Part shown: positions 15,672-23,812 of the stretch, one piece after another
Layout: each line of letters begins with the position of its first letter
How positions within the stretch are numbered: position 1 is the stretch's first letter
Origin: WGAB01 sp964406105
GTDB taxonomy: Bacteria > Hydrothermota > Hydrothermia > WGAB01
Assembly (NCBI GenBank): GCA_964406105.1
Contig: CAYOQK010000066.1
Location: 1-29,697 of the forward strand
Direction of reading: 5' to 3'
Length of the DNA: 29,697 nt
Program-made: the position numbers and the translations under genes
Notes under the pieces: generated by a model
What the model was told of the DNA's origin: nothing
Database searches by the model: none
What the model saw: the letters and a program-made list of their open reading frames with translations, nothing else

Positions 15672-16074
15672 AAAGTTCGTAGCGGTGATTCCGGTCAAGC
15701 GGAAGGGGAATCAGGTGTACTTTTTCCTCCGCAAGTTCCGCGACTACTGGGGGTTCCCTAAAACTCAGGTGCGGTATCAGGACGTGCTGGAAAACGCCGC
15801 CATCTCCCTGATCACCAGCACCTTCCAGGTGAAGAACCCAGTGATCCATCCAGACTTTCGCGAAACCCTTACCTTCTCGTACTCCCAAAAGGGTGACCCA
15901 GTGTTCCGGGAGGAGGTGTACTTCCTGTGCCACCTTGCCACCTCTCCCAGGGTGAAGCTCCGGGAGCGCCACGGCTGGTTCACCGTGGGAGAAGCCCGCA
16001 CCCTCATCCGCCACGAGAGCCTTCGTTCACTGCTGGAGCGCGCTCACCGGTTCCTCCAGTCCACCCTGCTTTGA
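15661..16074 (+). CDS. Nudix-fold protein with erased catalytic box
   Basis: Predicted 137-residue protein starting at ATG 15661, overlapping the gltX end by 11 bases; no clear Shine-Dalgarno, so coupled translation is likely. The pattern matches small Nudix proteins: VAVIPVKRKGNQVYFFLRK strand, GFPK at the start of the Nudix box, EEVYFLCHLA strand, then HGWFTVGEARTLIRH and a C-terminal helix. Aligning the box GFPK-x10-..AA-hydrophobic-REVxEExG, the canonical Arg-Glu and Glu-Glu positions hold Ser-Leu and Ser-Thr (segment AAISLITST). The metal-binding glutamates are therefore missing and the protein is unlikely to hydrolyse nucleoside diphosphates. It may bind a ligand or RNA. The family call is moderate. 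Confidence 0.6.
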   Translation: MHHEKFVAVIPVKRKGNQVYFFLRKFRDYWGFPKTQVRYQDVLENAAISLITSTFQVKNPVIHPDFRETLTFSYSQKGDPVFREEVYFLCHLATSPRVKLRERHGWFTVGEARTLIRHESLRSLLERAHRFLQSTLL

Positions 16075-16077
16075 GCC

Positions 16078-17001
16078 ATGGACATAGCCCCAGTGGTCCA
16101 GGCTCATCGCCTGGTCAAGCGATTTGGTACCCTGGTGGCGGTGGATCACGTGTCCTTTGAGATCCAACCTGGAGAGTGCTTCGGTTTCCTGGGCCCCAAC
16201 GGTGCTGGCAAAACCTCCACCATGCGCATGATCTATGGGGTCTCTCCCTTGAGTGGCGGTGAGCTCCGCGTGTTTGGCTTGGACATCACCCGCCATGCCC
16301 GCAGCATCAAGGCCCGGCTCGGTGTTTGTCCCCAAGAGCAAAACCTGGATGTGGACTTCAACGTGGAGGAAAACCTGTTGATCTACGCCCGGTACTTTGG
16401 CCTTTCCCGTGCCGAGGCCCAGCAACGCACCCAGGAACTCCTGGACTTTTTCGCCTTGGCACACCGGGCCCGTAGTGAGATCCGGGAACTCTCAGGCGGC
16501 ATGAAACGCCGACTGCAGTTGGCCCGTGCCCTGATCAACCGTCCTGACCTCCTGGTGCTGGACGAGCCCACCGTGGGCTTGGACCCCCAAAGTCGGCATG
16601 CCATGTGGGAAAAGATTGAACACCTCCGGGATCAAGGCCTCACTGTAATCCTCACCACCCACTACATGGACGAAGCCGAGAAACTCTGCGACCGTTTGGT
16701 GATCATGGACCACGGACGCATCCTGGTGGAAGGACCTCCCCGATCCCTAATCCAAGAGTACGTGGGCCAAGAGGTGCTGGAGATCCGACCGGCAGACCCC
16801 TGGCACACCTGGCTCCAAACCCATATGCCCCCATTGGAAATCCAACGGGTGGGCGATCGCGTGGAGGTGTTCCTCCGCCCCGAACACGAAGAAATCAAAC
16901 GCACCCTGCTGCAACAGGTGCAGGCCCAAGACCTCTACCTGCGACGCGCTACCCTGGAAGACGTGTTCCTCAAACTCACCGGTAGGGAGCTCCGGGAATG
17001 A
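16078..17001 (+). CDS. ABC transporter ATP-binding protein (ABC-2/NodI-DrrA type)
   Basis: Predicted 307-residue ATPase of an export system. Walker A GPNGAGKTS (39-47), Q-loop CPQEQN (about 94-99), signature LSGGMK (138-143), Walker B LLVLDEPTVGLD (158-169) and switch His195 in LTTHYMDEAE are all present. The C-terminal ~85 residues form the extra domain typical of NodI/DrrA/CcmA-like subunits. It overlaps the permease gene by four bases (ATGA). Substrate unknown; such pairs export lipids, oligosaccharides or drugs. Confidence 0.93.
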   Translation: MDIAPVVQAHRLVKRFGTLVAVDHVSFEIQPGECFGFLGPNGAGKTSTMRMIYGVSPLSGGELRVFGLDITRHARSIKARLGVCPQEQNLDVDFNVEENLLIYARYFGLSRAEAQQRTQELLDFFALAHRARSEIRELSGGMKRRLQLARALINRPDLLVLDEPTVGLDPQSRHAMWEKIEHLRDQGLTVILTTHYMDEAEKLCDRLVIMDHGRILVEGPPRSLIQEYVGQEVLEIRPADPWHTWLQTHMPPLEIQRVGDRVEVFLRPEHEEIKRTLLQQVQAQDLYLRRATLEDVFLKLTGRELRE

Positions 17002-17777
17002 ACGGGTTTTGGCCTCGCATCAGCCATCGCTGGATCTACGTCTGGATGCGAAACCGTGATGCTTATCTCAAAACCTTCCGGGTAAACTTCCTACCACCCC
17101 TTTTGGAGCCTCTCCTCTACCTTTTCGCCTTAGGCTTCGGACTGGGGACCTTCGTACAGGACATCCAAGGCGTGCCCTACGTGGTGTACATCGCCCCGGC
17201 CCTGGTGGCCATCACCACCATGTACAACGCTTTCTTTGAGTGCACGTACAACTCCTTTGTGCGGATGTACTACGAGAAAACCTTTGACGCCATCATCACC
17301 ACCCCGGTAAACCTGGATGAGGTGGTGGCTGGCGAAATCCTTTGGGGCGCAACCAAGGCCATGATCAACGCCCTGCTGGTGCTTGCGGTGGTCGCTGCCT
17401 TTCGGTTGGCCCACTGGCCCCACAGCCTACTGGTGCTCCCCCTCTCCCTGGTGGGCGGTTTCGTGTTCGCCGCCATTGCCTTGCTCTTCACCGCTGTGGT
17501 GCCCACCATTGACTCCTTCAACTACCCCTTTTACCTGTACATCACCCCCATGTTCCTGTTCTCGGGCACCTTTTTCCCGTTGGAGGTCCTGCCCAAGGCG
17601 CTCCAGGGTTTCGCCTGGGCGGCTCTGCCCCTAACCCACGTGGTGTACACCTACCGCCTCCTGATGTTCGGACAACTCTCCTGGGGTCTCCTGTGGAGCA
17701 CCCTCTGGATGCTGGCCGTGGGGTTCGGGGCCTTTTTCCTTTCCGTCCACCTGATGCGACGACGGCTGATCGTCTAA
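16998..17777 (+). CDS. ABC-2 type transporter permease (NodJ-like)
   Basis: Predicted 259-residue inner-membrane protein with about six hydrophobic segments. These include PLLEPLLYLFALGFGLG near residue 32, ALLVLAVVAAF near residue 122, then LLVLPLSLVGGFVFAAIA, and a final LWMLAVGFGAFFLSVHL. The ABC-2 family signature region near TPMFLFSGTFFPLEVLPK and PLTHVVYTYRLL is clear. It partners with the preceding ATPase. Only one base separates its stop from the stop of the convergent propeller gene, and no terminator hairpin fits between them. Confidence 0.9.
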   Translation: MNGFWPRISHRWIYVWMRNRDAYLKTFRVNFLPPLLEPLLYLFALGFGLGTFVQDIQGVPYVVYIAPALVAITTMYNAFFECTYNSFVRMYYEKTFDAIITTPVNLDEVVAGEILWGATKAMINALLVLAVVAAFRLAHWPHSLLVLPLSLVGGFVFAAIALLFTAVVPTIDSFNYPFYLYITPMFLFSGTFFPLEVLPKALQGFAWAALPLTHVVYTYRLLMFGQLSWGLLWSTLWMLAVGFGAFFLSVHLMRRRLIV

Positions 17778-17778
17778 C

Positions 17779-19188
17779 TCACGGCACCCAAACCTTCCAG
17801 GTCCGCTGAACCCCTAACCCCTGAAACCGCAGGAAGTACACCCCTGGATGGCCTGGATGCCACTGCACACTCCTCTGCCTCAACCAACCCCGCCACACCA
17901 CTGCCAAGTGACGACCGGTGGCATCGTAGGCATGGATTTCGCCAAAGACCGGAGGATCGGCCTGTAGCCACAGTTTGCCCTGAGGGTCCCACCTCCCCTT
18001 CCAGCGCCGCCCAGGGCTCGTTTGTTCGGCTACCGCCACACCGCCCTGGAGGGCCAAAACCAGAGCATCGTAGTCGCTGGGTTCTGCAACCTCCGTGAAC
18101 CCTGATGCAGCCCAACGGGTGCCGTTGAAGGCCACGGATCGGAGGCCGTCGTCCCCGAGGCCTCCATAGGTGACCCCGGTCAACACCGCGCCCAGGGTAT
18201 CCACCAGCCAGAGCGCACCGTCCAAGCCGCCGGCCCCTTGAGAACCGGTCAACCCGGCCACCAGGTACTGGTGTCCACCCCAGGGAACCACCGCCCAGGC
18301 CTCGTCGCGGCCGGCCCCACCGGCATGATGAAACTCCTGCAGCGTGCCATCGGCCCGAAGGCGAAGGAAATATAGATCGTCACTGCCCTGGGTGAAGGTG
18401 TAGGTATAACCCACAACCAAAAGCCCACCAGAGGGGAGTTCCACGGCCGCCGTGGCCACATCGTCGTCGCTGCCGCCGTAGGTATGTTGCCAGAGCGCGG
18501 TACCCAGGGAATCTACTTTCACCACATAGGCATCGTAGCTATTGGTGTTGGCCATATAGGTGTAGCCCACCAGGGCAAACCCGCCATCGGTGGTGGGAAC
18601 CACCGAAAAGGCCCCGTCCGTGATCCAATCCCCGTACGTGCGGGTCCAGAGGGTGTCGCCCTGGGCATTAAGCCTCACCAGGTACACATCAAAATTCCCA
18701 GCCCCGAAGGAGTACGTGCGGCCCGCCACCAGGAACCCTTGACTGCCCAGGCAAACCACATCATAGGCCTCGTCCGCACTGGGACCACCCACCGTTTGGC
18801 TCCACAGCAGCTGCCCCAGGGAGTCGGTACGCACCAAGTACACATCGTCATTGCCCGCACCTGAGGAATAGGTGTACCCCACGGCCAGGAACCCGTGGTC
18901 AGGGGTTTCCACAACCGCGGTGCCGAGGTCATCGTCGGGCCCTCCAAAGGCCCGGCTCCAGAGGGTTTCACCCTCGGCTGTCAGCCGAACCAGGTAAAGA
19001 TCCAGGGCCCCGGCTCCAAAGGACCGGGTGTGGCCGGTAAAAACCCAGCCGCCATCGTGAACCGGGGCCAACCCCACCGCCGATTCCTCCCCGTTCCCCC
19101 CAAAGTGGCGAAGCCAGAGGGTATCCGGAGGAGACTGGGCCCACAGCCCGATTCCCATCAGCATCCATAGAAGTCCAAAACGTCGCAT
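17779..19188 (-). CDS. Secreted seven-bladed beta-propeller with type IX sorting domain
   Basis: Predicted 469-residue protein. The ATG at 19188 is chosen over longer in-frame starts because GGGAGGTG lies just upstream and a signal peptide follows (residues 1-18, MRRFGLLWMLMGIGLWAQ). Seven imperfect repeats of about 52 residues start near 22, 74, 126, 178, 230, 282 and 334. Each begins around TLW...GG, continues with a GGF..VGYTYS-like strand pair and ends with DxYLVRLDSLG. This spacing predicts one closed seven-bladed propeller. The last ~60 residues (IHAYDATGRHL, then HPGVYFLRF and a terminal KVWVP strand) match the Por/type IX C-terminal sorting domain. The product is probably exported to or beyond the cell surface. 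Ligand unknown. Confidence 0.82.
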   Translation of the reverse strand: MRRFGLLWMLMGIGLWAQSPPDTLWLRHFGGNGEESAVGLAPVHDGGWVFTGHTRSFGAGALDLYLVRLTAEGETLWSRAFGGPDDDLGTAVVETPDHGFLAVGYTYSSGAGNDDVYLVRTDSLGQLLWSQTVGGPSADEAYDVVCLGSQGFLVAGRTYSFGAGNFDVYLVRLNAQGDTLWTRTYGDWITDGAFSVVPTTDGGFALVGYTYMANTNSYDAYVVKVDSLGTALWQHTYGGSDDDVATAAVELPSGGLLVVGYTYTFTQGSDDLYFLRLRADGTLQEFHHAGGAGRDEAWAVVPWGGHQYLVAGLTGSQGAGGLDGALWLVDTLGAVLTGVTYGGLGDDGLRSVAFNGTRWAASGFTEVAEPSDYDALVLALQGGVAVAEQTSPGRRWKGRWDPQGKLWLQADPPVFGEIHAYDATGRHLAVVWRGWLRQRSVQWHPGHPGVYFLRFQGLGVQRTWKVWVP

Positions 19189-19232
19189 AGCACCTCCCTG
19201 TGTGCCTTGAGCATACGGCCTTTTGGAGCCCC

Positions 19233-19261
19233 TTGTATCTACCGATTCGGCAGTGTATACC
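19233..19261 (+). promoter_or_regulatory. Candidate promoter of the esterase gene
   Basis: TTGTAT (19233-19238) and TATACC (19256-19261) are spaced by 17 bases. Initiation at about 19268 would place the ATG (19271) almost at the transcript 5' end. Both boxes have two mismatches, so the call is tentative. Confidence 0.4.
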
Positions 19262-19270
19262 CCTGATACG

Positions 19271-20164
19271 ATGGGCGGGCTCCTGAGCCTCATCCTGTGG
19301 ACGGCATCCCCGGTATGGCATCAGGGGATTTTGACACACGGAGGCCTACAACGGACCTATGCGTACGTGGTGCCTCCAGGAACAGGCCCCTTCCCGGTGG
19401 TATTGGTGCTCCATGGGGGCGGCGGCTCGGCCTGGGGGATCGCTCGCCACACAGGCTTTGTCCAATTGGCGCAGGAAGAGGGCTTTATGGCCGTGTTTCC
19501 CCAAGGCTTCCAGCGCCACTGGAACGACGGCCGCCAGGTGCCCTTCCTGGAGGCCCATCGCCGTGGGGTGGACGATGTCGGATTCATCCTCGCCCTCCTG
19601 GACACCCTCGCTCGTGTCTGGCCCGTGGATACCCAGCGGATCTATGCGGTGGGAATGTCCAATGGCGCAATGATGGTTTTTCGGTTGGCCTGCGAGGCCC
19701 CCCAACGCTTCGCTGCTGTTGCTGCGGTGGCTGGCCTCATGCCCACCCGCCTGGTACCACATTGTTCACCGGCTTCACCGGTTTCGGTGCTCATCCTCCA
19801 CGGCACCCAAGATCCCTGGGTGCCGTGGGACGGGGGTGAGGTGCGGGTGGGGGGCCGGGCTCGGGGCACCGTGCTCTCCGCCTGGGAAACCGCGGAGTTC
19901 TGGGCCCAGCGGGACGGCTGCAGCGATTCCGTTTCCCTCCAGTCCTTGCCTGATCGGGACCCCCACGACGGCACACGAATCCGTCTGTTCCGATGGGGTT
20001 CTTGCCGAAACGGCGCCGAGGTCCGACTCTATCAGGTTCTGGGCGGTGGCCACACCTGGCCCGGGGCCCCGCGGTACAGCCGATGGTCAGGCCGTACCTG
20101 CCAGGACGTAAACGCCACCCGCCTCATCTGGGAGTTTTTCCAACAACACCCCCGGAACCATTAA
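19271..20164 (+). CDS. Secreted PHB depolymerase-like esterase (LpqC/COG3509 family)
   Basis: Predicted 297-residue alpha/beta-hydrolase. The chosen ATG gives a hydrophobic N-terminus (MGGLLSLILWTASPVWH) resembling a signal peptide; an upstream in-frame TTG at 19223 would bury it. The oxyanion segment LHGGGGSA (47-54), nucleophile Ser130 in VGMSNGAMM, Asp181 in HGTQDPWVPW and His261 in GGGHTWPG form the triad expected for poly(3-hydroxybutyrate) depolymerase/feruloyl-esterase relatives. Four cysteines (141, 165, 217, 245) could form disulfides outside the cytoplasm. Natural substrate unclear. The stop codon overlaps that of bacterioferritin on the other strand. Confidence 0.83.
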   Translation: MGGLLSLILWTASPVWHQGILTHGGLQRTYAYVVPPGTGPFPVVLVLHGGGGSAWGIARHTGFVQLAQEEGFMAVFPQGFQRHWNDGRQVPFLEAHRRGVDDVGFILALLDTLARVWPVDTQRIYAVGMSNGAMMVFRLACEAPQRFAAVAAVAGLMPTRLVPHCSPASPVSVLILHGTQDPWVPWDGGEVRVGGRARGTVLSAWETAEFWAQRDGCSDSVSLQSLPDRDPHDGTRIRLFRWGSCRNGAEVRLYQVLGGGHTWPGAPRYSRWSGRTCQDVNATRLIWEFFQQHPRNH

Positions 20165-20628
20165 CCGCTCTGCTGGGCCAGGTAATTCTCCAAGCCCATC
20201 TGCTGGATCATGGAGATCTGGGTTTCCAGCCAATCTGCGTGGGCTTCCTCGTCGTGGAGGATCTCCTCCAGCAGGGTTTTGGTGCCGTGGTCGCCGGCCT
20301 CGGTGGCCGCGGCGATGGCCCGGTTATAGGCAGCCACCGCCTCCCTTTCGCTTTGGAGATCGTTCTGCAGTTGTTCGGGCACGGTTTTGCCCACGTGCAC
20401 CCCCTTCAGCTGGCCCACCAACGGCTGGCCTTCCAAGAAAAGGATCCGCTCTATGAGTTTCTCCACGTGTTTCATCTCGTCCAAAGCCCGTTGATGCACG
20501 GCCTGGGCCAAGCGGCTGTAGCCCCAGTCCTCACACATCTCAGCGTGCAGCACGTACTGATGCACCGCGGTGAGTTCATCCATCAAAAGCTCGTTGAGGG
20601 CTTGGATCACCTGTTCTGCTCCCTTCAT
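20161..20628 (-). CDS. bfr: Bacterioferritin
   Basis: Predicted 155-residue four-helix-bundle iron-storage protein. The start at 20628 is fixed by AGGAGGTG seven bases upstream. All ferroxidase-centre ligands are present at the canonical numbers: Glu18, Glu51, His54, Glu94, Glu127 and His130. Met52, the inter-subunit heme ligand, is also present, which favours true heme-binding bacterioferritin over ferritin. It would assemble into a 24-mer, oxidise Fe(II) and store it. It is divergently arranged with the TPR gene; a TATGAT box on the minus strand (20662 to 20657) could be its -10, but I see no good -35. Confidence 0.95.
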   Translation of the reverse strand: MKGAEQVIQALNELLMDELTAVHQYVLHAEMCEDWGYSRLAQAVHQRALDEMKHVEKLIERILFLEGQPLVGQLKGVHVGKTVPEQLQNDLQSEREAVAAYNRAIAAATEAGDHGTKTLLEEILHDEEAHADWLETQISMIQQMGLENYLAQQSG

Positions 20629-20674
20629 TTTGGCACCTCCTGGTGTTGACCCTATCATCATACGCCCTTTTTCG

Positions 20675-20703
20675 TTGACACCCCTGGGAGTGCCGTCTAA
20701 AAT
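20675..20703 (+). promoter_or_regulatory. Strong sigma70-type promoter directly abutting the TPR gene start
   Basis: A perfect -35 TTGACA (20675-20680) and a near-perfect -10 TAAAAT (20698-20703) are separated by exactly 17 bases. The predicted start (about 20710) coincides with the ATG at 20711, implying a leaderless transcript. Confidence 0.78.
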
Positions 20704-20710
20704 CCTGCAC

Positions 20711-23700
20711 ATGTGGCGAAAATCCTGGCTTTTCTTGGTTTTTGGGCTGTTGCTCTTGGCCTCCCCTGCTCCGGCCCAGGACGCACTCCTGGGCTTGGCC
20801 GATTCCCTGCTCCACACACCTCGGGCCGACCTGGCAGCCGACCTTTACCGCTTGGTGATCCAGCGCTTCCCTGACTCCTATTGGGCAGATCGGGCACAGG
20901 TGGGCCTGCTGCGGTACCAACTCCGCGGATCCGCGGAACACCAGGCCCTGGCTAATCTGGAAAACCTGCTGAACTCTCCCCGCCTTGCGTTGTTGGCTCC
21001 ACCGCTTCTTTCCCTACTCACCGAGGATACCACCTTTCCCCTTCCCTGGTACCGTCTTCTCTTGGCCCGCCGCGTTCCCCAGTTGCCCCATCGCACCGAG
21101 ATCCTGAGCGACTTCGCCCAACGGTCCGACAGCCTGGGACTTTGGGCCTTGAAGACCCTGGCCGCAGACCTCAAGGATCGGCGAAGGAACGCCCAGATCG
21201 GCATCGCTCGGCACCTGCTGGCCCAACACCCGGCCACGGCTCGGCTGCTCCTACGTCGGTATCCAGAAGACCCCGAAGCCCGCAGGCTCCAAGTGCAGAT
21301 GGCCCTTCCCAAGGATACCCTCCAGGCCTTGGATCTGCTTCGGGCGCCCACCTCACCCGTTCTCCGACAGCAAAAAGCCACTCTTCTGTTGGCCCTGGGG
21401 GATGCCGAAGGGGCCCTGCAAACCCTGAAGGACGACCCCGACACCCTCGCTCCCATCGCCCATCTGAAGGCCCTGGGCTGGCTGGCCATCGGTCTTCAGG
21501 CTCGCCTGGAAGACCTGATACCTCACCTGCAAGATCCCTGGGTTCGCGCCCGGATCCTGCTGACCCTCCATCGCCCTGAGGAAGCGCTGGCGGTGCTGGA
21601 CTCAGCCCTGGCCCGAGGAACCCCTCCAAACTCCTCTGCCCTGCAAGGGGTTTATGCGCGGTTCTTCCTCACCCCGCATAGCCTTCGTATCCAAGCCTTG
21701 ATGGATCTGGGGCGATACGCCGAAGCCGCCGTGGCATTCCTCCATCATCCCACATGGCGAAGCCAAGGCTACGCACTGGCACAGGCCCTGGACTCCACAG
21801 GAATGCCCGCTTTGGCGCAGCGGGTTCTGCGCGTTGCTCTACCCCTGCCCCCTGGGCCCACCTTTGTGCCTCGGGAACACCTTTTGGAACTCCAGGCCCG
21901 TGGGCTGGTCACCCCGGGGCTCCTGGACACCTTCAAGCTTCTGGGACTTCGGCCACCCCATTCCCCCAACGACTCGCTACGTGAATCCGTACTGCTGGCC
22001 ATGGCTCGGGGGCTCCCCCTTCTGGAGGGCGCCCGTCAACTCTTGGAAGCCCAAGACCCCTGGACCGTGATCCGCCTGCTCTCCGATCTGAAACTCAACG
22101 CCGAGGGCTATCGGCTGCTGGCGGAGGCGTATATCCTGGCCTATGAACTCACCGGCAACGACACCTATGCGCGCCAGGCCGACGCCCTGTTCCAAGCTCA
22201 ACAGGTGCACGCTCCCGACCTATACCTGCGGCTGCACCGACGGTATCAACCCCAGGCCCTGCTCAATGCCGACACGCTGAAGGTGCCCCGAGGAGAGGTC
22301 GCCTATCTCGTAGAAGGGCTGTTAAACGCCGGAAACCCCGAATTGGCGTGGCGCATCGCCCGGCGATCCCATCTGCGGGACCGATCCTTACGGTTCCGCC
22401 TGTTCCTGGCCGTTCAGCAGTTGGATTCGGCATACGCTGTATTGGATTTCCAACGGCCTGGAGATGTGCTGGCCTTGGCCCAACAATTGGCTCAGCAAGG
22501 GGCCGAGGAACTCGCACTGGATTTGCTAAAACGCGTTACCTGGACAGGTTTTGAGGTGGGACGTCGCGCAGCACGGCTTCGGGTTCGTTTGGCTTATGCC
22601 TTGGAGCGTTGGCCTGATCTGGCTTCAGAAGCACGGGCTTACCTCCAGCATTATGGTTCCAACGATACCGTGCAACTTCGCCTGGCGCAGGCACTTCTGG
22701 CTACAGGGGCCTCCACCCAGGCTGCCCTGCGGGCTTTACCCCTGAAGAACCCCGAGGCCCGGGCGGTGCTTGGCCAGGCACTGTGGCAAAGCGGCCATGG
22801 GGATTGGGCCCGCTCCTTCGCCGATGTGGTTCCAGAGATCACCTTTCACAAGCTCTTGGACCAGGGGGATGTGCTCACCCTGCTCACGCTCCCGATTCCC
22901 CAAGACTCGGCCCTTTTGCACCGGTACTTGGTGCTGCTGGCCACCACAGGCCATGAGGATTTCGCCCAGAAACTCGCCGACTCGGTGGCTGCCGTGGGGC
23001 TCCTGAGTGCCTCCACCGCTCGGCTGGCTCTGGTGGAGGCCCAAGTGCAACAGGGAAAGGTGAACGCTGCACTGCAAGCCCTGAAGCACCTGTCCCATCC
23101 GGACGCCCGCGCTCGGGCTTGGTACGCCCTGGGGCTTTTCTGGATGCGCCATCAGGACTTTGCCCGTGCCAAGGAGGCCTTTTTCAAGGTTATCCAATGG
23201 GGCGGCCCCGAAACTCGGGGCCGGGGCGCGTTTAAACTCGCCACCGTGCTCTTCCAGGAGCGGCGGTACCGGGAGGCCGTGGAGTACTACCGCATGGCTG
23301 CTGAGTTGGTGCAAACCGATCCCCAATTGGTGGCCGAAGCGTACCACAATACCGCTGTGTGCTTGAAACGCCTCAAGGACCTGGAAGGCGCACGCCAAGC
23401 CTATCTTACCTTGATCCAGCGGTTCCCTGAGCGTGAAGAGGCCTTGGATGCTCGGATCTCCTTGGCCCTCGTAGACATGGAACTCCAGAAACTTCAAGAG
23501 GGACGCGAGCACCTGGCCTTTGCCGAGGGCCTGATGCCTGAGTTTGCCCAAGAAGCCGAGGTCCTGTACTGGCTGGGCGTCCTGGCTCGCATGCAGGGCC
23601 GGTGGGCTCAGGCCTTGGGGCTGTTTGAACGGGTGTACACCTTCCATTCGGATCACGCCCAATGGGCCCCGCTGGCCCGCTACGAGGCCGCTTTGCTCTT

Positions 23701-23812
23701 GGAACAAACGGGGCAAACCTCGCGGGCCCGAACCTTGTTCCAGCAGTTGCTCCAATCCCTGAAACCCGACGACCCCCTGTACCCCGAGGTCCAGAAGCAC
23801 CTTCAGCCATGA
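20711..23812 (+). CDS. Large exported tetratricopeptide-repeat protein
   Basis: Predicted 1033-residue protein with a signal peptide (about residues 1-22, ending PAPAQ), followed almost entirely by Ala/Leu-rich helix pairs. An N-terminal TPR-like pair (ADLYRLVIQRFPDSYWADRA) is visible near residues 40-60. Clearer TPR units run from about residue 839 to the end, with features such as REAVEYYRMAAEL, GARQAYLTLIQRFPE and ARTLFQQLLQSL. The middle is degenerate superhelix. No enzymatic domain is seen. It is probably a periplasmic or envelope scaffold. The ATG at 20711 is preferred because the promoter ends just before it and the signal peptide follows. It overlaps the amidohydrolase by four bases (ATGA). 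Confidence 0.8.
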   Translation: MWRKSWLFLVFGLLLLASPAPAQDALLGLADSLLHTPRADLAADLYRLVIQRFPDSYWADRAQVGLLRYQLRGSAEHQALANLENLLNSPRLALLAPPLLSLLTEDTTFPLPWYRLLLARRVPQLPHRTEILSDFAQRSDSLGLWALKTLAADLKDRRRNAQIGIARHLLAQHPATARLLLRRYPEDPEARRLQVQMALPKDTLQALDLLRAPTSPVLRQQKATLLLALGDAEGALQTLKDDPDTLAPIAHLKALGWLAIGLQARLEDLIPHLQDPWVRARILLTLHRPEEALAVLDSALARGTPPNSSALQGVYARFFLTPHSLRIQALMDLGRYAEAAVAFLHHPTWRSQGYALAQALDSTGMPALAQRVLRVALPLPPGPTFVPREHLLELQARGLVTPGLLDTFKLLGLRPPHSPNDSLRESVLLAMARGLPLLEGARQLLEAQDPWTVIRLLSDLKLNAEGYRLLAEAYILAYELTGNDTYARQADALFQAQQVHAPDLYLRLHRRYQPQALLNADTLKVPRGEVAYLVEGLLNAGNPELAWRIARRSHLRDRSLRFRLFLAVQQLDSAYAVLDFQRPGDVLALAQQLAQQGAEELALDLLKRVTWTGFEVGRRAARLRVRLAYALERWPDLASEARAYLQHYGSNDTVQLRLAQALLATGASTQAALRALPLKNPEARAVLGQALWQSGHGDWARSFADVVPEITFHKLLDQGDVLTLLTLPIPQDSALLHRYLVLLATTGHEDFAQKLADSVAAVGLLSASTARLALVEAQVQQGKVNAALQALKHLSHPDARARAWYALGLFWMRHQDFARAKEAFFKVIQWGGPETRGRGAFKLATVLFQERRYREAVEYYRMAAELVQTDPQLVAEAYHNTAVCLKRLKDLEGARQAYLTLIQRFPEREEALDARISLALVDMELQKLQEGREHLAFAEGLMPEFAQEAEVLYWLGVLARMQGRWAQALGLFERVYTFHSDHAQWAPLARYEAALLLEQTGQTSRARTLFQQLLQSLKPDDPLYPEVQKHLQP

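Noticed and set aside
20657..20662. TATGAT as -10 box of bfr on the minus strand
   Set aside because: No acceptable -35 at 16-18 bases; mentioned only as a possibility.
20570..20710. Upstream start for the TPR protein
   Set aside because: It would bury the signal peptide, run through the promoter and overlap bfr antisense.
23662..23808. Upstream start for the amidohydrolase within the TPR gene
   Set aside because: The extra residues are a shadow translation of the TPR gene; ATG 23809 gives the usual coupled start and normal N-terminus.
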